Shown here one piece after another: positions 1 to 11,394 of a stretch of 64,000 bases of DNA (its first letter is position 1; the number at the start of each line of letters is the position of its first letter). A model generated the notes under the pieces. That model had not been told where the DNA came from. It worked only from the letters and a program-made list of their open reading frames with translations, and searched no databases. Source of the DNA: Scalesia atractyloides. Taxonomy: Eukaryota > Streptophyta > Magnoliopsida > Asterales > Asteraceae. The stretch spans positions 86,004,391-86,068,390 of the forward strand of contig CAMTDV010000023.1 of the NCBI GenBank assembly GCA_947069175.1, in the 5' to 3' direction. A program made the translations under genes and the position numbers.

Positions 1-189
1 GAAGAAGAATTCGAAAACTTTTTATAATTAGCAACAACCGACGACACCACAACTGCGCCGCCGCACTCCACCAGCAACACCACCGGCTCACCGTCACCGT
101 ACACCACACGCACCTCCACAATAGGCTGATCCGTTGCGTTCTCTAGGTCTCCGTACCGACCTCCCAGAGTTTGAGGGTCGCTTACAACC

Positions 190-945
190 CGACAACCTTT
201 TGGATTGGTTAAAACTGTGGAGTCGACATCCGCGATGTACCCGATCACCTAAAGGTAAAGTTCATTGCCATTAAATTAAAAAAAAATCTGCATCAATGTG
301 GTGGGAACATGTGTAGGCTAAACGTTATCGGGAATAAAAGCACAAAGTTGAAACATGGGACAAGATGAACCGATTGCTAAACATGGGAATAACGTTATCG
401 CTTTTGTAGATGAGACCGAACCAACATATGACATATAAGAAGATCGTCCGAAGTTATTTATCCGGACCACAGTGAACTTCTCGTTTCTCGTAGACTCCTA
501 AACACCACTGTAGCTAATGATGAGGATGATACTAAGTGGTTGAGGAACAATATTTTCGCACCAAATGTACCGCAAAAGGGAAAATCTACATGGTTATTAT
601 AGATGGTGGTAACTGTAAAAATATGGTTGCAACATCGATGGTGGAAAAGTTGGTTTACCACTACAAGACCACCCGGATCCGTACTAATTAACGTGGTCAA
701 TGAAAGGAAACCGGGTCAAAGTCATTCACAAATGTTTGGTGATCGGAAACAAGTATACGGACGAACTGTGGTGTGAAGCAATTCCTATGGACGCCTGTCA
801 CATCTTATTAGGGCGACTATAGCTCTATGATCGTCGTGCCAAACATGACGGGATCCGTAATACTTACTCATTCAAAAAGGATGGACTTCACATTACGCTT
901 GCACCACTTAATCCACGTGACGAACCGCCGAAAACGAACACGATC
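190..945 (+). pseudogene. gag and aspartic protease remnant of the gypsy element
   Basis: Broken frames at about 295-380 resemble the gag stretch WWE..., then ...VETWDKMN. From about 480 to 640 fragments resemble the linker NIF-P--KGK followed by a protease core, IIDGGNCKNMVATSMVEKL at about 597-653, where retroviral-type proteases have D[ST]G. Downstream (about 800-870) pieces resemble the ILLGR-x-W/Y motif. No CCHC zinc knuckle is seen between gag and protease, suggesting an internal deletion. No frame stays open through the region, so it cannot encode a working polyprotein. Confidence 0.65.
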
Positions 946-1756
946 ATGAAATCCGAATTCGTGGAGCTAGCACGTCAACAGGCACAAATCCCAATTTTTA
1001 GCTTGGTCATCGTCGAGGAAAACTTGAACTCCCAGGAACTGCCATCGGCAATTATCCCTCTCATCAATGAATTTTCGGATATTTTCCCAGACGATATTCC
1101 CATAGGGTTACCGTTAATGCGGGAAATACAACACTGTATTGACTTTATTCCGGGCGCTAACATTCCAAATAAAGCAGCTTACAGAATGAATCCGAAGAAA
1201 TTCAATGAATTACACTGGCAACTTAACGAGCTGTTAGAAAAGGGCCTTATCTAGGGGAGCATGAGCCCGTGCGAAGTCCCAGCCCTACTTATCCCCAAGC
1301 TGAACGAAACATCCAGAATGTGTATTGATAGTCGGGTAGTCAATAAAATAACGATTAAAATATTGTTTTCTGATTCGCGCTTGATGATCTTATTGACCAC
1401 TTACATGGTGCACAAGTCTTTTTAAAAATAGACTTGCGAAGTGGTTATCACAAGATACGAATGCGACCAAAGACGAGTGGAAAACCACATTCAAAATACG
1501 GAAGCTCATTATGATTGGATGGTCATGCCTTTCGGTTTATCAACCGCACCGAGTACGTTTATGGGCTTGATGAACCATAACTTTAAACCTCTTGTTGGCC
1601 GATGTCTAGTCGTTTATTTCGACGATATCTTGATATTTAGCAAGAACTTGAGGAATCAACACTTGTTTCATCTTCGAGAAGTCTTTCGGGTTTAAGGGAC
1701 CAAAAGTTATATGCAAACAAGTCAAAGTGTCACTTTCTCGCACAGGAGGTACTTTT
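946..1756 (+). pseudogene. Reverse transcriptase domain of the gypsy element, interrupted
   Basis: This is the RNA-directed DNA polymerase core of a Ty3/gypsy polyprotein. It begins near DIPIGLPLMREIQHCIDF (about 1090-1145) and continues through the ELLEKGLI motif, an in-frame stop at 1252-1254, the SPC-VP-LLIPK block (about 1264-1300) and the MCIDSR block. After further frame changes it reaches [15 protein letters not shown] (about 1516-1560) and the catalytic box [10 protein letters not shown] (about 1608-1637). The YFDD aspartates are present, but stops and shifts around 1252, 1340-1440 and 1695 mean no active enzyme. Domain order and wording match chromoviruses. Confidence 0.85.
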
Positions 1757-1757
1757 C

Positions 1758-2400
1758 TTGGGTTATTTAGTCTCGGGAATAGGAATACGGATGGACACAT
1801 CGAAGATCGCTGCCATAACCACGTGGCCAACTCCTACCTCGTTACATGATGTACGTAGTTTCCAACGCCTTGCTTCATTTTATCGGTGTTGTATCGAACA
1901 TTTTAGTACCATTGTTGCACCACTTACTGAAACTCTTAAGAGCAGCAAATTTGTATGGTCCATTGCAACCCAAGAAGCATTCGAAAAATTGAAGGTGACC
2001 GTGACCGAAGCTCCTGTCCTAGCGTTACCCAATTTTGAACTTGTGTTTCAAGTTGAGTGTGATGCGTCCGTTATGGGAGTTGGCGGAGTTTTGAGCCAAC
2101 TCAATTGTCCAATCGCATTCTTTAGTGAAAAATTCAACGAAACACGTCAACGCTACATCACTTATGATAAGCAGTTTTATGCGATTGTTTGAAGTTTGGA
2201 GTATTGGAGACGCTATTTATTGCCAAATGAGTTCATTTTATATTCCGACCACCAAGCATTAAAATTTATTCAGGCCAAGCAAAACTAAACCCACAGCACG
2301 CCAAATGGGTTGAAACATTACAAGACTTCTACTTTGTTATTCGACACAAGGCCGGTTCGACCAGTAGCCGATGCGCTAAGCCGAAGACCCGCGTTAATGA
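1758..2400 (+). pseudogene. RT thumb/connection and RNase H domain remnant of the gypsy element
   Basis: The frame from 1758 reads MGYLVSGIGIRMDTSKIAA, then SFQRLASFYRCCIEHFS, the connection segment after gypsy RT. It is followed by the RNase H start, FQVECDASVMGVGGVLSQ (about 2047-2100), with the family's catalytic D in the CDAS motif. FFSEKFNETRQRYITYDKQFYAIV runs up to a stop at 2190-2192. After the stop the family order continues as YWRRYLLPNEFILYSDHQALKF and, frame-shifted, a VADALSRR-like linker near 2370-2390. Recognisable and collinear but broken, so non-functional. Confidence 0.8.
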
Positions 2401-2439
2401 CTCTGCCGCCTCATTGTAGTAGGATTTCTACCGTTAGTA

Positions 2440-2835
2440 CCGTTATACAAAGATGACCCGGAATTTAAAAAGGTTTGGGCGAAATGTGAGCTTCAACAGT
2501 TTCATGACTACATTCGGCGTGATGGGTGGTTGTTCAAAGGTGCCAAATTATGTGTCCCTTTATCATCGTTTCGCAAAGCCATTATTCTCGAATGTCACCA
2601 AGGATCTTTGGTGGGACACTTCGGCCGGAGAAGACGATTTCATTGGTGGCCAAACGTTTCTTTTGGCCAAGACTTGCGAGAGACGTTATGAAAGTGCTTA
2701 AACAATGTCGTACTTGTCACATAGCAAAAACCCATCATATGAACCAAGGTTTCGTACTTTGTCTACCAATGACACAACGAAAAAAGGATTCAATTATGAT
2801 TGTCTTCGACCGCTTTTCGAAAATGGCACACTTTG
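2440..2835 (+). pseudogene. Integrase N-terminal half, truncated by the solo LTR
   Basis: Broken frames show the HHCC zinc-binding end of a gypsy integrase: H in ILECHQGSLVGHFG (about 2585-2625) and the pair CRTCHIAK (about 2708-2731). Then MTQRKKDSIM-FDRFSKMAHF runs to 2835. Between THHMNQG and FVLCLPM the usual block of roughly 25 residues, which holds the first catalytic aspartate just before F[VI]-x-LP, is missing. The frame is cut at codon level by the inserted LTR at 2836 and resumes at 6673, where the remainder of the catalytic core is found. Confidence 0.8.
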
Positions 2836-5800
2836 TGTCACACCCCAAAAATGTCGTAGCGGAAATAGAAACATAGTGGTGACGAAAGTTGGTGCCCATA
2901 AGTATCTTGGTGAACGATGCATCATTAATTTTGGACATTCAACTTAATTAAAACATAATTTAAAGTTTAAACTTTAATATCAAACCACAACCATAACATA
3001 GTTATTGTCTTGATCCTTATGAATCTTAATACATTTGGTCCAAACAGTTTTAAAAGTTGTCCAAAATATTATTAAACATGACATTGCATCACTACCACAA
3101 GATATACCAAAATCCCAAAGACGAACTCATGTATCTGAAGAACACGTTAAAATCAAACGTCAACACAAAGGAGGGTGAGTTCACATATTCAAATTATAAA
3201 TAATTTGATCCAAGGAAACTTTCTTATTATGCGTTTTATAATGAAACATCCATATAATTTAAGAAAGCCAATTTTATTTCCTTTACAAAAATCCGAGGGT
3301 CAGTCATCGCAAGCATTTTCCAAAAACCTTCGATATTAAGACACTTTCTCAAGGTTTATATATTAAATTTCTAGCATCAGATGTTCAGTTTCATAAGTTT
3401 GCAAGACTATACGAGCTATATATTAACAATAAGGAGACAATACAAAATATAAATTCGTTGCTTGACTTGACACGGAGCTACCGGTCACGACAGGGTGGTC
3501 AACCCGATTGGCCTATCAACAATTCCACGCATACAGTATTAATGATTAAACGGAAAAACTTGCACAAGTGCCCACAATGGGCCACTTATAATGCCTGCAT
3601 CATGAACAATATATATATCCTACTAAAATGATAAGTTTAATATTTTGTGTTGTGCGAATTTCTTGAAGTCCCCACCGAAACGTAAGCCAATACCGATACT
3701 TACTCTCTTGAGATCGAGCAAATTCGTCACAACTTAGATTTAAACATTTTTAAATCTACACGGTCGTTTTATCCAAAACACCGTAATAATCCTCGTTTCT
3801 CCCTGAAACATATATATAACCAATCAAAACCCGTTTCTCCATGAAACATATATTTATTCATCAAAACCCGTTTCTCCCTGAAACGTATAATTGTATAATT
3901 CAAAACCATATATTTTCCACTAAAATATGTTGATAATTTATTTAAAGGCATATTTGTACAAAAACGTATAGTTATCCTTTTAAGGCGTGTTCTTCCTCCA
4001 AAACATTATATAAAACAGTAAAAAGAGGGGTTAGTGACACTCACCTTTGGGTGCGTATTATATTAGCGCAATCCCACAAATTGATTCAACAAAATACCTA
4101 AGTTTCTCCAATACTTAGAACTTTTCACATAATTTTGAGATTTTCTAAAAAAGTTTTTATTTTTAATTATGTTGGCGTATTTATATATATGCGTTTTTTA
4201 TATATATATATATGTATATGTATATATATATATTAAGATTTCTTGCGACTTGCATGATTTTATTGGTGACCCTCATTATGTTATGTTCGTTATCACACCC
4301 ATTTATAAACAATATATCTACAATTTGCGCTTCGTATATATATATATATATAATATATATTATAAATAAACGTGAACATATGATCGAATATCGTGATAAA
4401 ACGTATTTTGTCAACTATATATTTTATCATTTTAAGCATTTTATACATGAAATAACTTCATCAGGTTAACCTATGTATTATTTTCATGCTCGACAAATAA
4501 GTTACATACTTAACGCGAATTTTAACGGAATTACCGTTTCAACCAAACAAGTGTATATGCATAGTCTTAAATCCTACTATCATGTCATCACTTAACATAT
4601 CACATTTCACATACTTATATTCACATATCATATCATATCACACAAAGTTCATTCTTGAACAACCCATTTTCGTGTACATTGAAATATGCATATTTTGACG
4701 TTTTCAGTAACGTTTTCGGGCATCGGAAGTCACGTATGACTAGCCAATCACCAAGGATACTTAATATAAGTTAAAATACTTATATTTATATAAAAAATAT
4801 CAGTTTATCTTATGATCTAAAACAATTTTATAAAAATTACCTTAAAAGCCGATTTTTACCGTTTTTACGCATAATATTGTACAGAATTTTACTATAATCA
4901 TCCCAAATCATAACGAGTTGATATTTTAACACAACACATTTTATTTACTGAATACAATGGTACTTATACTCATGTTAATGCAGATTTCATGTAAGTCACA
5001 TAAGTCATGCAATTTCACCTATTTTACTACTTTTAAGCTACATGTGCAACATGCAAAGCTACCAAACTTATGACATAACTTCATATCATCATGACACATC
5101 ATATAACATCATTTTTGTATCCTTATATTCTAATTTCATTCACTTTTATCATATCATAGCAAATTCATTATCTCATGATCATTTAATCATCATGCATGCT
5201 TGTATACAAGCATCTAATGCATGGTTATTATTTTATTTACATTCAAGACTTAAATGTATCCAATCATACATCTAATCCATGTTTATATAGTCCAAGACAT
5301 CTTAATCAAATCATCATCCAATCATCTTGACTTAAATGCGTGTAACATTCTTACATTTATGATCATCCAACAAAAACCCACATGCATGCATACATATATA
5401 CATATACATGACACACACACATGTGCACATATACATCCAAAACCCCACTTTTACATGTTCATCTTTAATCATATGGACTTTTATAAAAATCCTTTTTAAT
5501 CATGCATGCATTCATTTTTCAAGAATCATGTCAATAAAAAATCAACCAAAATCAAAACTCAAACTCTAACACATATATACACACACCTACGACTATATAT
5601 ACACACACACTATACTTTCATTTTTATTTTGTTTAAAAACCCGTTTGTTATTAGCTTCAAGCTTGTGAAGAACTCCAAGATTAAGAGAAACCTTCCACTA
5701 TCATCATCATCACCAAGAATCAAGAACATAATATAAAAAGTAAGTTTTATACCTTTAATATTTTGGTGGCTTTTTTATATAGTTTGATGATATGGAGTTT

Positions 5801-6109
5801 GTTCTTCTTTGTAATTACCTTGGAATCACCTTGGATCTTCAAACCAACTTGGAAACACCTTGAAGTGGACTTGGATCTTCAAGAATTCAACAAATTTTGA
5901 AAATGGAAGTTGTATGGAGGTGGTTTCGGCCATATGTGAGAGAATGCAAAGAGATGAAGAGTTTGGTTCTTGGAAAATGATAAGTACTGTGTGTATTGGG
6001 GATTTTAAATGATTACCTCCTAATTCTAGGCTCCACACTTGTCAATAAGAGGAATGGTGGGCACCCCATGGGGCTACCACCTACACCCCACACACACATA
6101 CATTCAAAA

Positions 6110-6143
<34 letters not shown>

Positions 6144-6667
6144 TATATAATATAGCTAATACATGTATTTAACTGGCAACCGGGTATTTTATCTCGCGCT
6201 TTAATCCCGTTTCAAGGCGTTTTAAATTGTTTTTTATCATACAATAAAAATAAACTCACCATAATATTGCCGAACAATATTTTATTTGCCTAGACTGGCT
6301 GCGTTGACTGTATTTTATAGTATATGCGTGGAATTGCACAGTATGCGCTTAAACTCACAAAATAGAGTTTCTAAGCATTTTAATTAATTTTTACTTACGA
6401 ATACGATTAAAAATAGTATTATAATCATAATAGAATATATTTAGGATTTTACATTAATCGGACGGTCACCGACGTTCGTTTTGCATTTTGTTCGTTACGC
6501 GATAAACGTTTATCTTATTATTACCAACATAATTTTTAATAAAGTTTGAATTTACCAACCCATCAAATACCATCAAATAACACCAAGTTCAATAAAATAT
6601 TGTCTTTATTTATTCATAACACGTGTCACACTAGTACGGTATAGACTTAAAATAGCTGGGTGTCACA
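2836..6667 (+). mobile_element. Solo LTR (3832 bp) inserted in the integrase, TSD CTTTG
   Basis: The element begins TGTCACACCCC and ends GGGTGTCACA, giving TG...CA ends with short inverted termini. It is flanked by the perfect 5-bp direct repeat CTTTG (2831-2835 and 6668-6672). Removing it rejoins the integrase reading across KMAHF and the following VPCSK block. No gag-pol motif, primer-binding site or polypurine tract is seen inside, so a solo LTR left by LTR-LTR recombination is the simplest reading; a non-autonomous element with no coding capacity is the alternative. It is rich in TA microsatellites (4187-4232, 4337-4366, 6111-6150). Its right-hand 2.4 kb is repeated at about 20955-23389. 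Confidence 0.75.
5590..5745 (+). promoter_or_regulatory. Putative LTR promoter, leader and splice donor
   Basis: An ACTATATATACAC TATA-like box at about 5592 is followed by a pyrimidine- and CATC-rich leader and a consensus donor-like AAAAGTAAGTTTT at about 5735-5747. This looks like the U3/R border and transcribed leader of the LTR in plus orientation. The same stretch recurs at about 22335-22495 in the second copy. Activity is inferred, not shown. Confidence 0.4.
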
Positions 6668-6672
6668 CTTTG

Positions 6673-7590
6673 TCCCTTGTTCAAAAACTTATGATGCATC
6701 TCAGGTAGCCCGCTTATATTTTACCGAAACATCCGTTTACATGGCGTTCCCAAAACAATCACCTCCGATCGAGATGTGAAGTTTATAAGCCTTTTTTGGC
6801 GCAATATGTGGCGACGTTTGGGTACGACGTTGCAGTTTAGTACATCACATCAACCACAAACCGGCGGACAAACCCGAGGTCACCGATCGGAGCCTAGGTA
6901 ATCTCCTTCATTGCCTCGTCGGTGACAATAAAAAGCAATGGGATCTTGCCCTTCCACAAGCGGAATTCGCTTATAACCAATCCACTCAGAGCTCACCCAG
7001 AAGAAGTCCGTTTCTAACTGTTTATGGCAGAAACCCATTAAATCCTCTTGATTTAGCACTATTTCCGGATGTAGATTCATTTCATGGGGAGGGCTGAGAC
7101 CAATTTGATCAAATTAAACAAATTCACCAACAGGTCAAGGAGCAAATCACTACGTATAATTTGCAATACCAAACTCATGCAAACAAACACCGGTGCAAAG
7201 TAGTCTTTCAAGCGGGAGATTTATTTTGGACTTTCTTACGTAGAGAACGTTTTCCCCAGGGTCGTTTCAGTAGATTGCAGCCACGTGCCGATGGTCCGTT
7301 TCGGGTTTTGCAACGAATCAATGATAACGCGTATAAAAATGATCTACCGGGTCATTATGGTGTTTTAGCAACTTTTAACGTAGCTATTTTGGTGTCGTAT
7401 ACACCGGAGATAGTTTTGTTGATGACTCTGGGACGAGTCGTTTTTTAGAGGGGGAGGATGATACGGATCGTAGCCTACAAGGAGACCCGGTTGAAGATCG
7501 CGTCCAACTAGAAGATGGGCCCGACGAAGAAAATGGCTAATGGTGGCTGGCCCATGCGTGGAAAGCCATCCAACTTTTGAAGGGGACTTT
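6673..7590 (+). pseudogene. Integrase C-terminal half of the gypsy element
   Basis: This continues the integrase after the solo LTR: VPCSKTYDASQVARLYFTE, then a frame loss at about 6725. Next come GTTLQFSTSHQPQTGGQT (about 6829-6872, one extra base at 6871-6880), GNLL-CLVGDNKKQWDLALPQAEFAYNQS, and from 7161 an open stretch reading LQPRADGPFRVLQRINDNAY. That stretch is the GPF/Y-type C-terminal module typical of chromovirus integrases. The region ends with an acidic EGEDDTDRS...DEENG tail. Compared with its duplicate at 23393-24189 it carries different indels, so both copies decayed independently. No activity is expected. Confidence 0.85.
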
Positions 7591-8752
7591 ATTTTTATCA
7601 ATTATCTTTTGATTCTAGTTGCTATGTTTATGTACTTATTTCCTTATTTAGCTCTTTTCCATTGTTTTGCTATTTAAGTTGTTGAAAAGTCTTAGTTGGA
7701 GGGTGATTTAATAATATTGAAGTTTTAATGTGTTTCGTTATTTCATTTCGGTTGGTCGAGATCCTCACATCCGACGCCAGAAGTCTTGATTGGCCAAGTT
7801 CCGTCGCCGCTAGAGTTAGCCTAGGTTATCTTCGTCTATGAATCCACATCACTTTGAGTGCATTCTCGGATGAATATTCCCATCCGAGCCTGAGATATAG
7901 CAATTACTGACTTGATAACTGTTTTCGGTAATTAACACTGCAATACTGAGGTTTGGATTAGCATATATTTTACATGTGAGCATACTTAGATTACACTATT
8001 ACGTGAGTTTTCACTACCCCAGTTTCAAAATGTTTTGCTATTTTTTACAAGGGGTGAATGGCATGTTACATAAGTACATACTTGCATATGAGAATGTTAT
8101 CTGATGTGAATTATCTGAGTCACACTAACACACGAAAAGCCTTCACAAAGACAAGTGATAAACTATAGGCGGTGGATGTGTGAATAGTACTATTGGTCTA
8201 ACAAACTCAATTGAACTGGCTCAGATGCATAGGTTCTACTGCAATTGCACATGTCCATGCATGTATTGTGAACGTGCTATGTAGTGTTAGAAATAGCTAC
8301 TTTGGGTGGGAAAGTGCTGAGGTGGTAGATGTGGGCCATGACACTAGTGAACAGTCAAGGTTTCACTTGTGGGCTTGGTATAATTACATCATATGTGTTA
8401 ACCAATTTTGTTTAAATTTATTTTTGGAATTAGCAAAAACCGTGAAACTCACCAACTATTTGTAGTTGACCTTTCAAAACTTTATCATGCTTTTTAGGAA
8501 TGGCGAAGGAAGAATAAAATGTGCGTGTGCTATATGAATTCAGTTTTGCTGTTCGGATACTACTGCAGATAGACACAATTTAGTAAAGACAAGCTGCTTT
8601 TGGAAGTTGTGCATGTACGTTATACTTTAGTGTGTAATCGAATGATGTAACTGATGCTCTTAGTGTATAATACAATATCTTTAAGAATAATGTGTTTGTA
8701 CTATGTGTCTGTTGCACCGCGCGTGCGCTTTTGCTGCGAGTCGTGGTGTGAC
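7591..8752 (+). mobile_element. 3' non-coding part or LTR remnant of the gypsy element, ending GTGTGACA
   Basis: No coding signal is seen. A purine-rich TTTGAAGGGGAC at about 7574-7586 could be the polypurine tract. The stretch 8390-8752 is organised like the last part of the solo LTR at 14608-16996 (AAAAACCGTGAA-type motif, then a GTCGTGG-TGTGACA ending). Sequence similarity to copy B of the segmental duplication begins immediately after 8752, so this is the right edge of an insertion. The start of the LTR could not be located. Confidence 0.45.
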
Positions 8753-9529
8753 AAAATTTTTAAATAATGTTTTCATGATTTCATCCAATCATATCTAAGA
8801 TAAATTATTTTTCCATAAACTCGTTTACACACTTTTATTGATAAAAAAAACAAGAAAATATGTTGGTTTTTATCTAGAAAAAAAAGTGTATTGGTTTTTT
8901 ATTTGTAAAAAGTTGTTAAGATTTTTATGATAAAAAAACATAAAGTACTTTAGTTTTTATGGTAATTTCTTGTTATATTCTTTCAAATACTTTTAACAGA
9001 TATATGTAGATATATGTAATGATGGTTGTAATTAATGTCACTAATTTCATTGTTTATGATAATTTTACGATGTACTTGATCACTAACGGAATAATTTCTA
9101 ATGTCCGTCACTACTTTACCGCTTATGCCATGTTGACGTATTTGAGTAGAAAGTTATATAAAACCCTAATAACGTGGTGTATCTAACTAATAACAGTACA
9201 AAATAAATATAGACCTTGGTAACACCCTTTTATGACATAGCAAAAGGACTAGCAAAAGTCATGGGTGAAATCTTTTAAAAGAAAAGTAGAATAAAACGCT
9301 GTTTGAAGAAGTGCTGCTACTGACGTGTAGTTATCAGGTTTCACTTTATAAAATAGAATGATGAACTATATTATGTAAGAAACATGAGCTTTTAAATTAT
9401 TTACATACCATTTGCCCTGGCTTATCACTCATAATACGAATAAATGCATTTAGATCGCATACAAAATATGCTTGTCAAAATCAACAAATGGTATCTTCTT
9501 TGGATTGAGGATATATATATTTATATATA

Positions 9530-9703
9530 GTAAACCATGTGAACTAATCCGAACCTTTGTGTATCAATACACAAGTGTAAATCAATGGTCATGATTTGAT
9601 GATGAAAATGCACTAGTGTATTTTACAATTTGATGATATAAATCAATTACAATGATTTGTTCACTCAGTTCACAAATACACTAGTGTTTACTCTAGAACC
9701 TCA

Positions 9704-9705
<2 letters not shown>
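9530..9705. mobile_element. MITE-like element 1 between TA microsatellites
   Basis: A 176-bp segment bounded by (TA)n at 9511-9529 and 9706-9734. Its ends are loosely inverted (AGTAAACCA...GTGAACTA against the complement of the right end, which contains GTGAGGTTCTAGAGTAAACA). The interior repeats the CACTAGTGTA motif. The layout is like the rice Micron elements that sit in TA microsatellites; membership in any named family is not claimed. Confidence 0.45.
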
Positions 9706-9738
<33 letters not shown>

Positions 9739-9739
9739 T

Positions 9740-10559
9740 AGGTTAATTTCTGGTGAAAAGGGCTAATTGCGTGAGAAGACTAAGAAGGAGCATGGTAATG
9801 ACATGTGGCGCTAGTTATATTTTTAAAATAAGGGTAGTTATGTAAATTTAATCAAAATTCAATTAAACGAATTAGATAATGTCTAACAATTTTTGAGATA
9901 TTTATGGAAACAAGATATTTTATTTTCATGTTCAAATCATATTCTTCCTACGATCATACATCTAGCGGCTTGAATTGTATTTCAGTGCTTCAGTACATGG
10001 TGTTTTACGATCAGTTGATCCAGTTCAGTTATGGTGTTTTACGATCAGTTCAGTCATGGTGTTTTACAATCAGTTGTTGCTCTAGAATATATTGTTTTAC
10101 AATCAATTCAGACATGGTGTTTTACGATCAGTTGTTGCTCTAGTATATGTTGTTTTACGACCAGTTCAGATGGTGTTTTATGATCAGTTGTTGCTCCAGT
10201 ATATGGTGTTTTATGATCATTTCAGATATGGTACTTATAAACAATGAAGAAAAAGGTTTAATGATTACTTTTATAAAACAATCTGCCTTTTGAATCTTGA
10301 TTCATTATATCCGATAAAAAAGGAAACATACGGATTTTGTGGAGGTTTAATTAGAGCAGTTTATTTTTTATGAGTTAGTTTCTTTATTTAAATCATTGAT
10401 AAAGACACTATTACCCCTATTCTAGTTAAAGTAGTTAAAAAAATAAAACACAATTTACAATTTTACCATTTTAATCTCAACCATTAAAGACTAGATCTAA
10501 TGATTTAAAATATTTCTTACCTTTCTCACATAAAACCCCCTTTTTATAATAACCCCACC
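9740..10559. mobile_element. MITE-like element 2 between TA microsatellites, with internal minisatellite
   Basis: Bounded by (TA)n at 9706-9734 and 10560-10591. The left end GGTTAATTTCTGGTGAAAAGG... and the complement of the right end GGTTATTATAAAAAGGGGG..., both continuing to a GTGAGAA motif, form imperfect terminal inverted repeats. The interior holds the eight-fold repeat at 9998-10232. The 79-codon ORF across 9904-10143 is a by-product of that repeat. Confidence 0.5.
9998..10232 (+). repeat. Minisatellite, about 8 units of a TGTTTTACGATCAGTT motif
   Basis: The core TGTTTTACGATCAGTT (variants ACAATCA, ATGATCA) recurs eight times with spacing of roughly 22-35 bases. It alternates between short units and longer units that also contain GTTGCTCTAGTATATG. 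This is a higher-order pattern inside MITE-like element 2. Confidence 0.7.
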
Positions 10560-10591
10560 ATATATATATATATATATACACACACATATAT

Positions 10592-11079
10592 AGTGGAGAG
10601 TTCAATGAGAAGAAAAAGTTTTGTAAGAATAAAAAGAATAACTTTTAAACCAATAAAAAGTCTCCATTTACTTCATTTAATGTGTGTATTTAATATTATG
10701 AAAAAGGGCATATAGGTAAATCTATAATTTCATTAATTAGCTAATTAATTAAACTTGTAACTCATTTTTTTTTTCATATACTCTTTCAAGATAAAATAAT
10801 TTATGGTATAGGACAATTTTCAACATATGTAGAATAAATTTTAGTATGTGTAGAATAAATTTTGAAATGTGTAGGGTAAATTTACATGTGTGTAGGGTAA
10901 ATTCTGATAAATGTAAGACATATGTAGGATAAATTTTTGAATTGTGTAAGATAAAATGTTTTTCTTTATTAATGAGAGATAACATAATTAATAAGAGAAG
11001 TTATAAACTATTTATTGTTTTACCATTATGTCATTTCTTTTTTTTCTTCTCACATTAAATTTCTTCTCAAATGAACTTC

Positions 11080-11081
<2 letters not shown>
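10592..11081. mobile_element. MITE-like element 3 between TA microsatellites, with internal tandem repeat
   Basis: Bounded by (TA)n/(CA)n at 10560-10591 and (TA)n at 11082-11111. The left end GGAGAGTTCAATGAGAAGAA and the complement of the right end GGGAAGTTCATTTGAGAAGA are imperfect inverted repeats. The interior (10828-10955) has about five units of a 27-30-base repeat with core TGTGTAGGGTAAATTTT. The minus-strand 78-codon ORF (10749-10985) is this repeat translated. Confidence 0.5.
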
Positions 11082-11115
<34 letters not shown>

Positions 11116-11394
11116 AATATTTTATTAGGAATTGATATTTTCTTTTAGATAGTAAATCTTACTTTTCAATACATTAAAATTGATATATTCATCTATATAG
11201 TTACCATATTAGAAAAATAATAACTAAGAATATCTGCCTGATTTATTTTGACCCATAATATATTACGACATTTAGGCTTCTAAATGAACAGGATAAATAA
11301 GAATTACCACATTTAGGCTTGTAAATGAACAAAATAAATAAGAACAGAGGCATGTTAGTGTTATATAATCGAGTACATTTTTTTCTTCTTCATT

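Larger units (their letters stand above)
1..8752 (+). mobile_element. Ty3/gypsy chromovirus-type retrotransposon, decayed, 5' end outside the window
   Basis: Reading left to right, the plus strand shows the gypsy order gag, protease, reverse transcriptase, RNase H, integrase, with frameshifts and stops throughout. The 5' LTR is not in the window. A 3832-bp solo LTR (2836-6667) splits the integrase. The right end is placed at 8752, where a GTGTGACA terminus meets sequence collinear with the duplicated block starting at 55238. That 3' border is inference. The clade (chromovirus, Reina/Tekay-like) is judged from the RT and integrase C-terminal wording; no chromodomain was recognised. Confidence 0.8.

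Noticed and set aside
4169..4469. Overlapping ORFs rich in Tyr and Ile
   Set aside because: They translate TA microsatellites in the solo LTR.
5042..5736. Three consecutive ORFs repeated at 21792-22400
   Set aside because: Present in both LTR copies but with His/Ile/Tyr-rich low complexity, indels between copies and no domain; treated as LTR sequence.
9904..10143. 79-codon ORF with repeated FYDQL-type peptides
   Set aside because: Translation of a minisatellite inside a MITE-like element; no start context or homology.
9998..10232. CRISPR-like regular repeats
   Set aside because: Spacers are not unique, units are degenerate, and the setting is a plant nuclear MITE.
10749..10985. 78-codon minus ORF with repeated FTLHISKF-like peptides
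   Set aside because: Product of the 27-30-base tandem repeat in MITE-like element 3.
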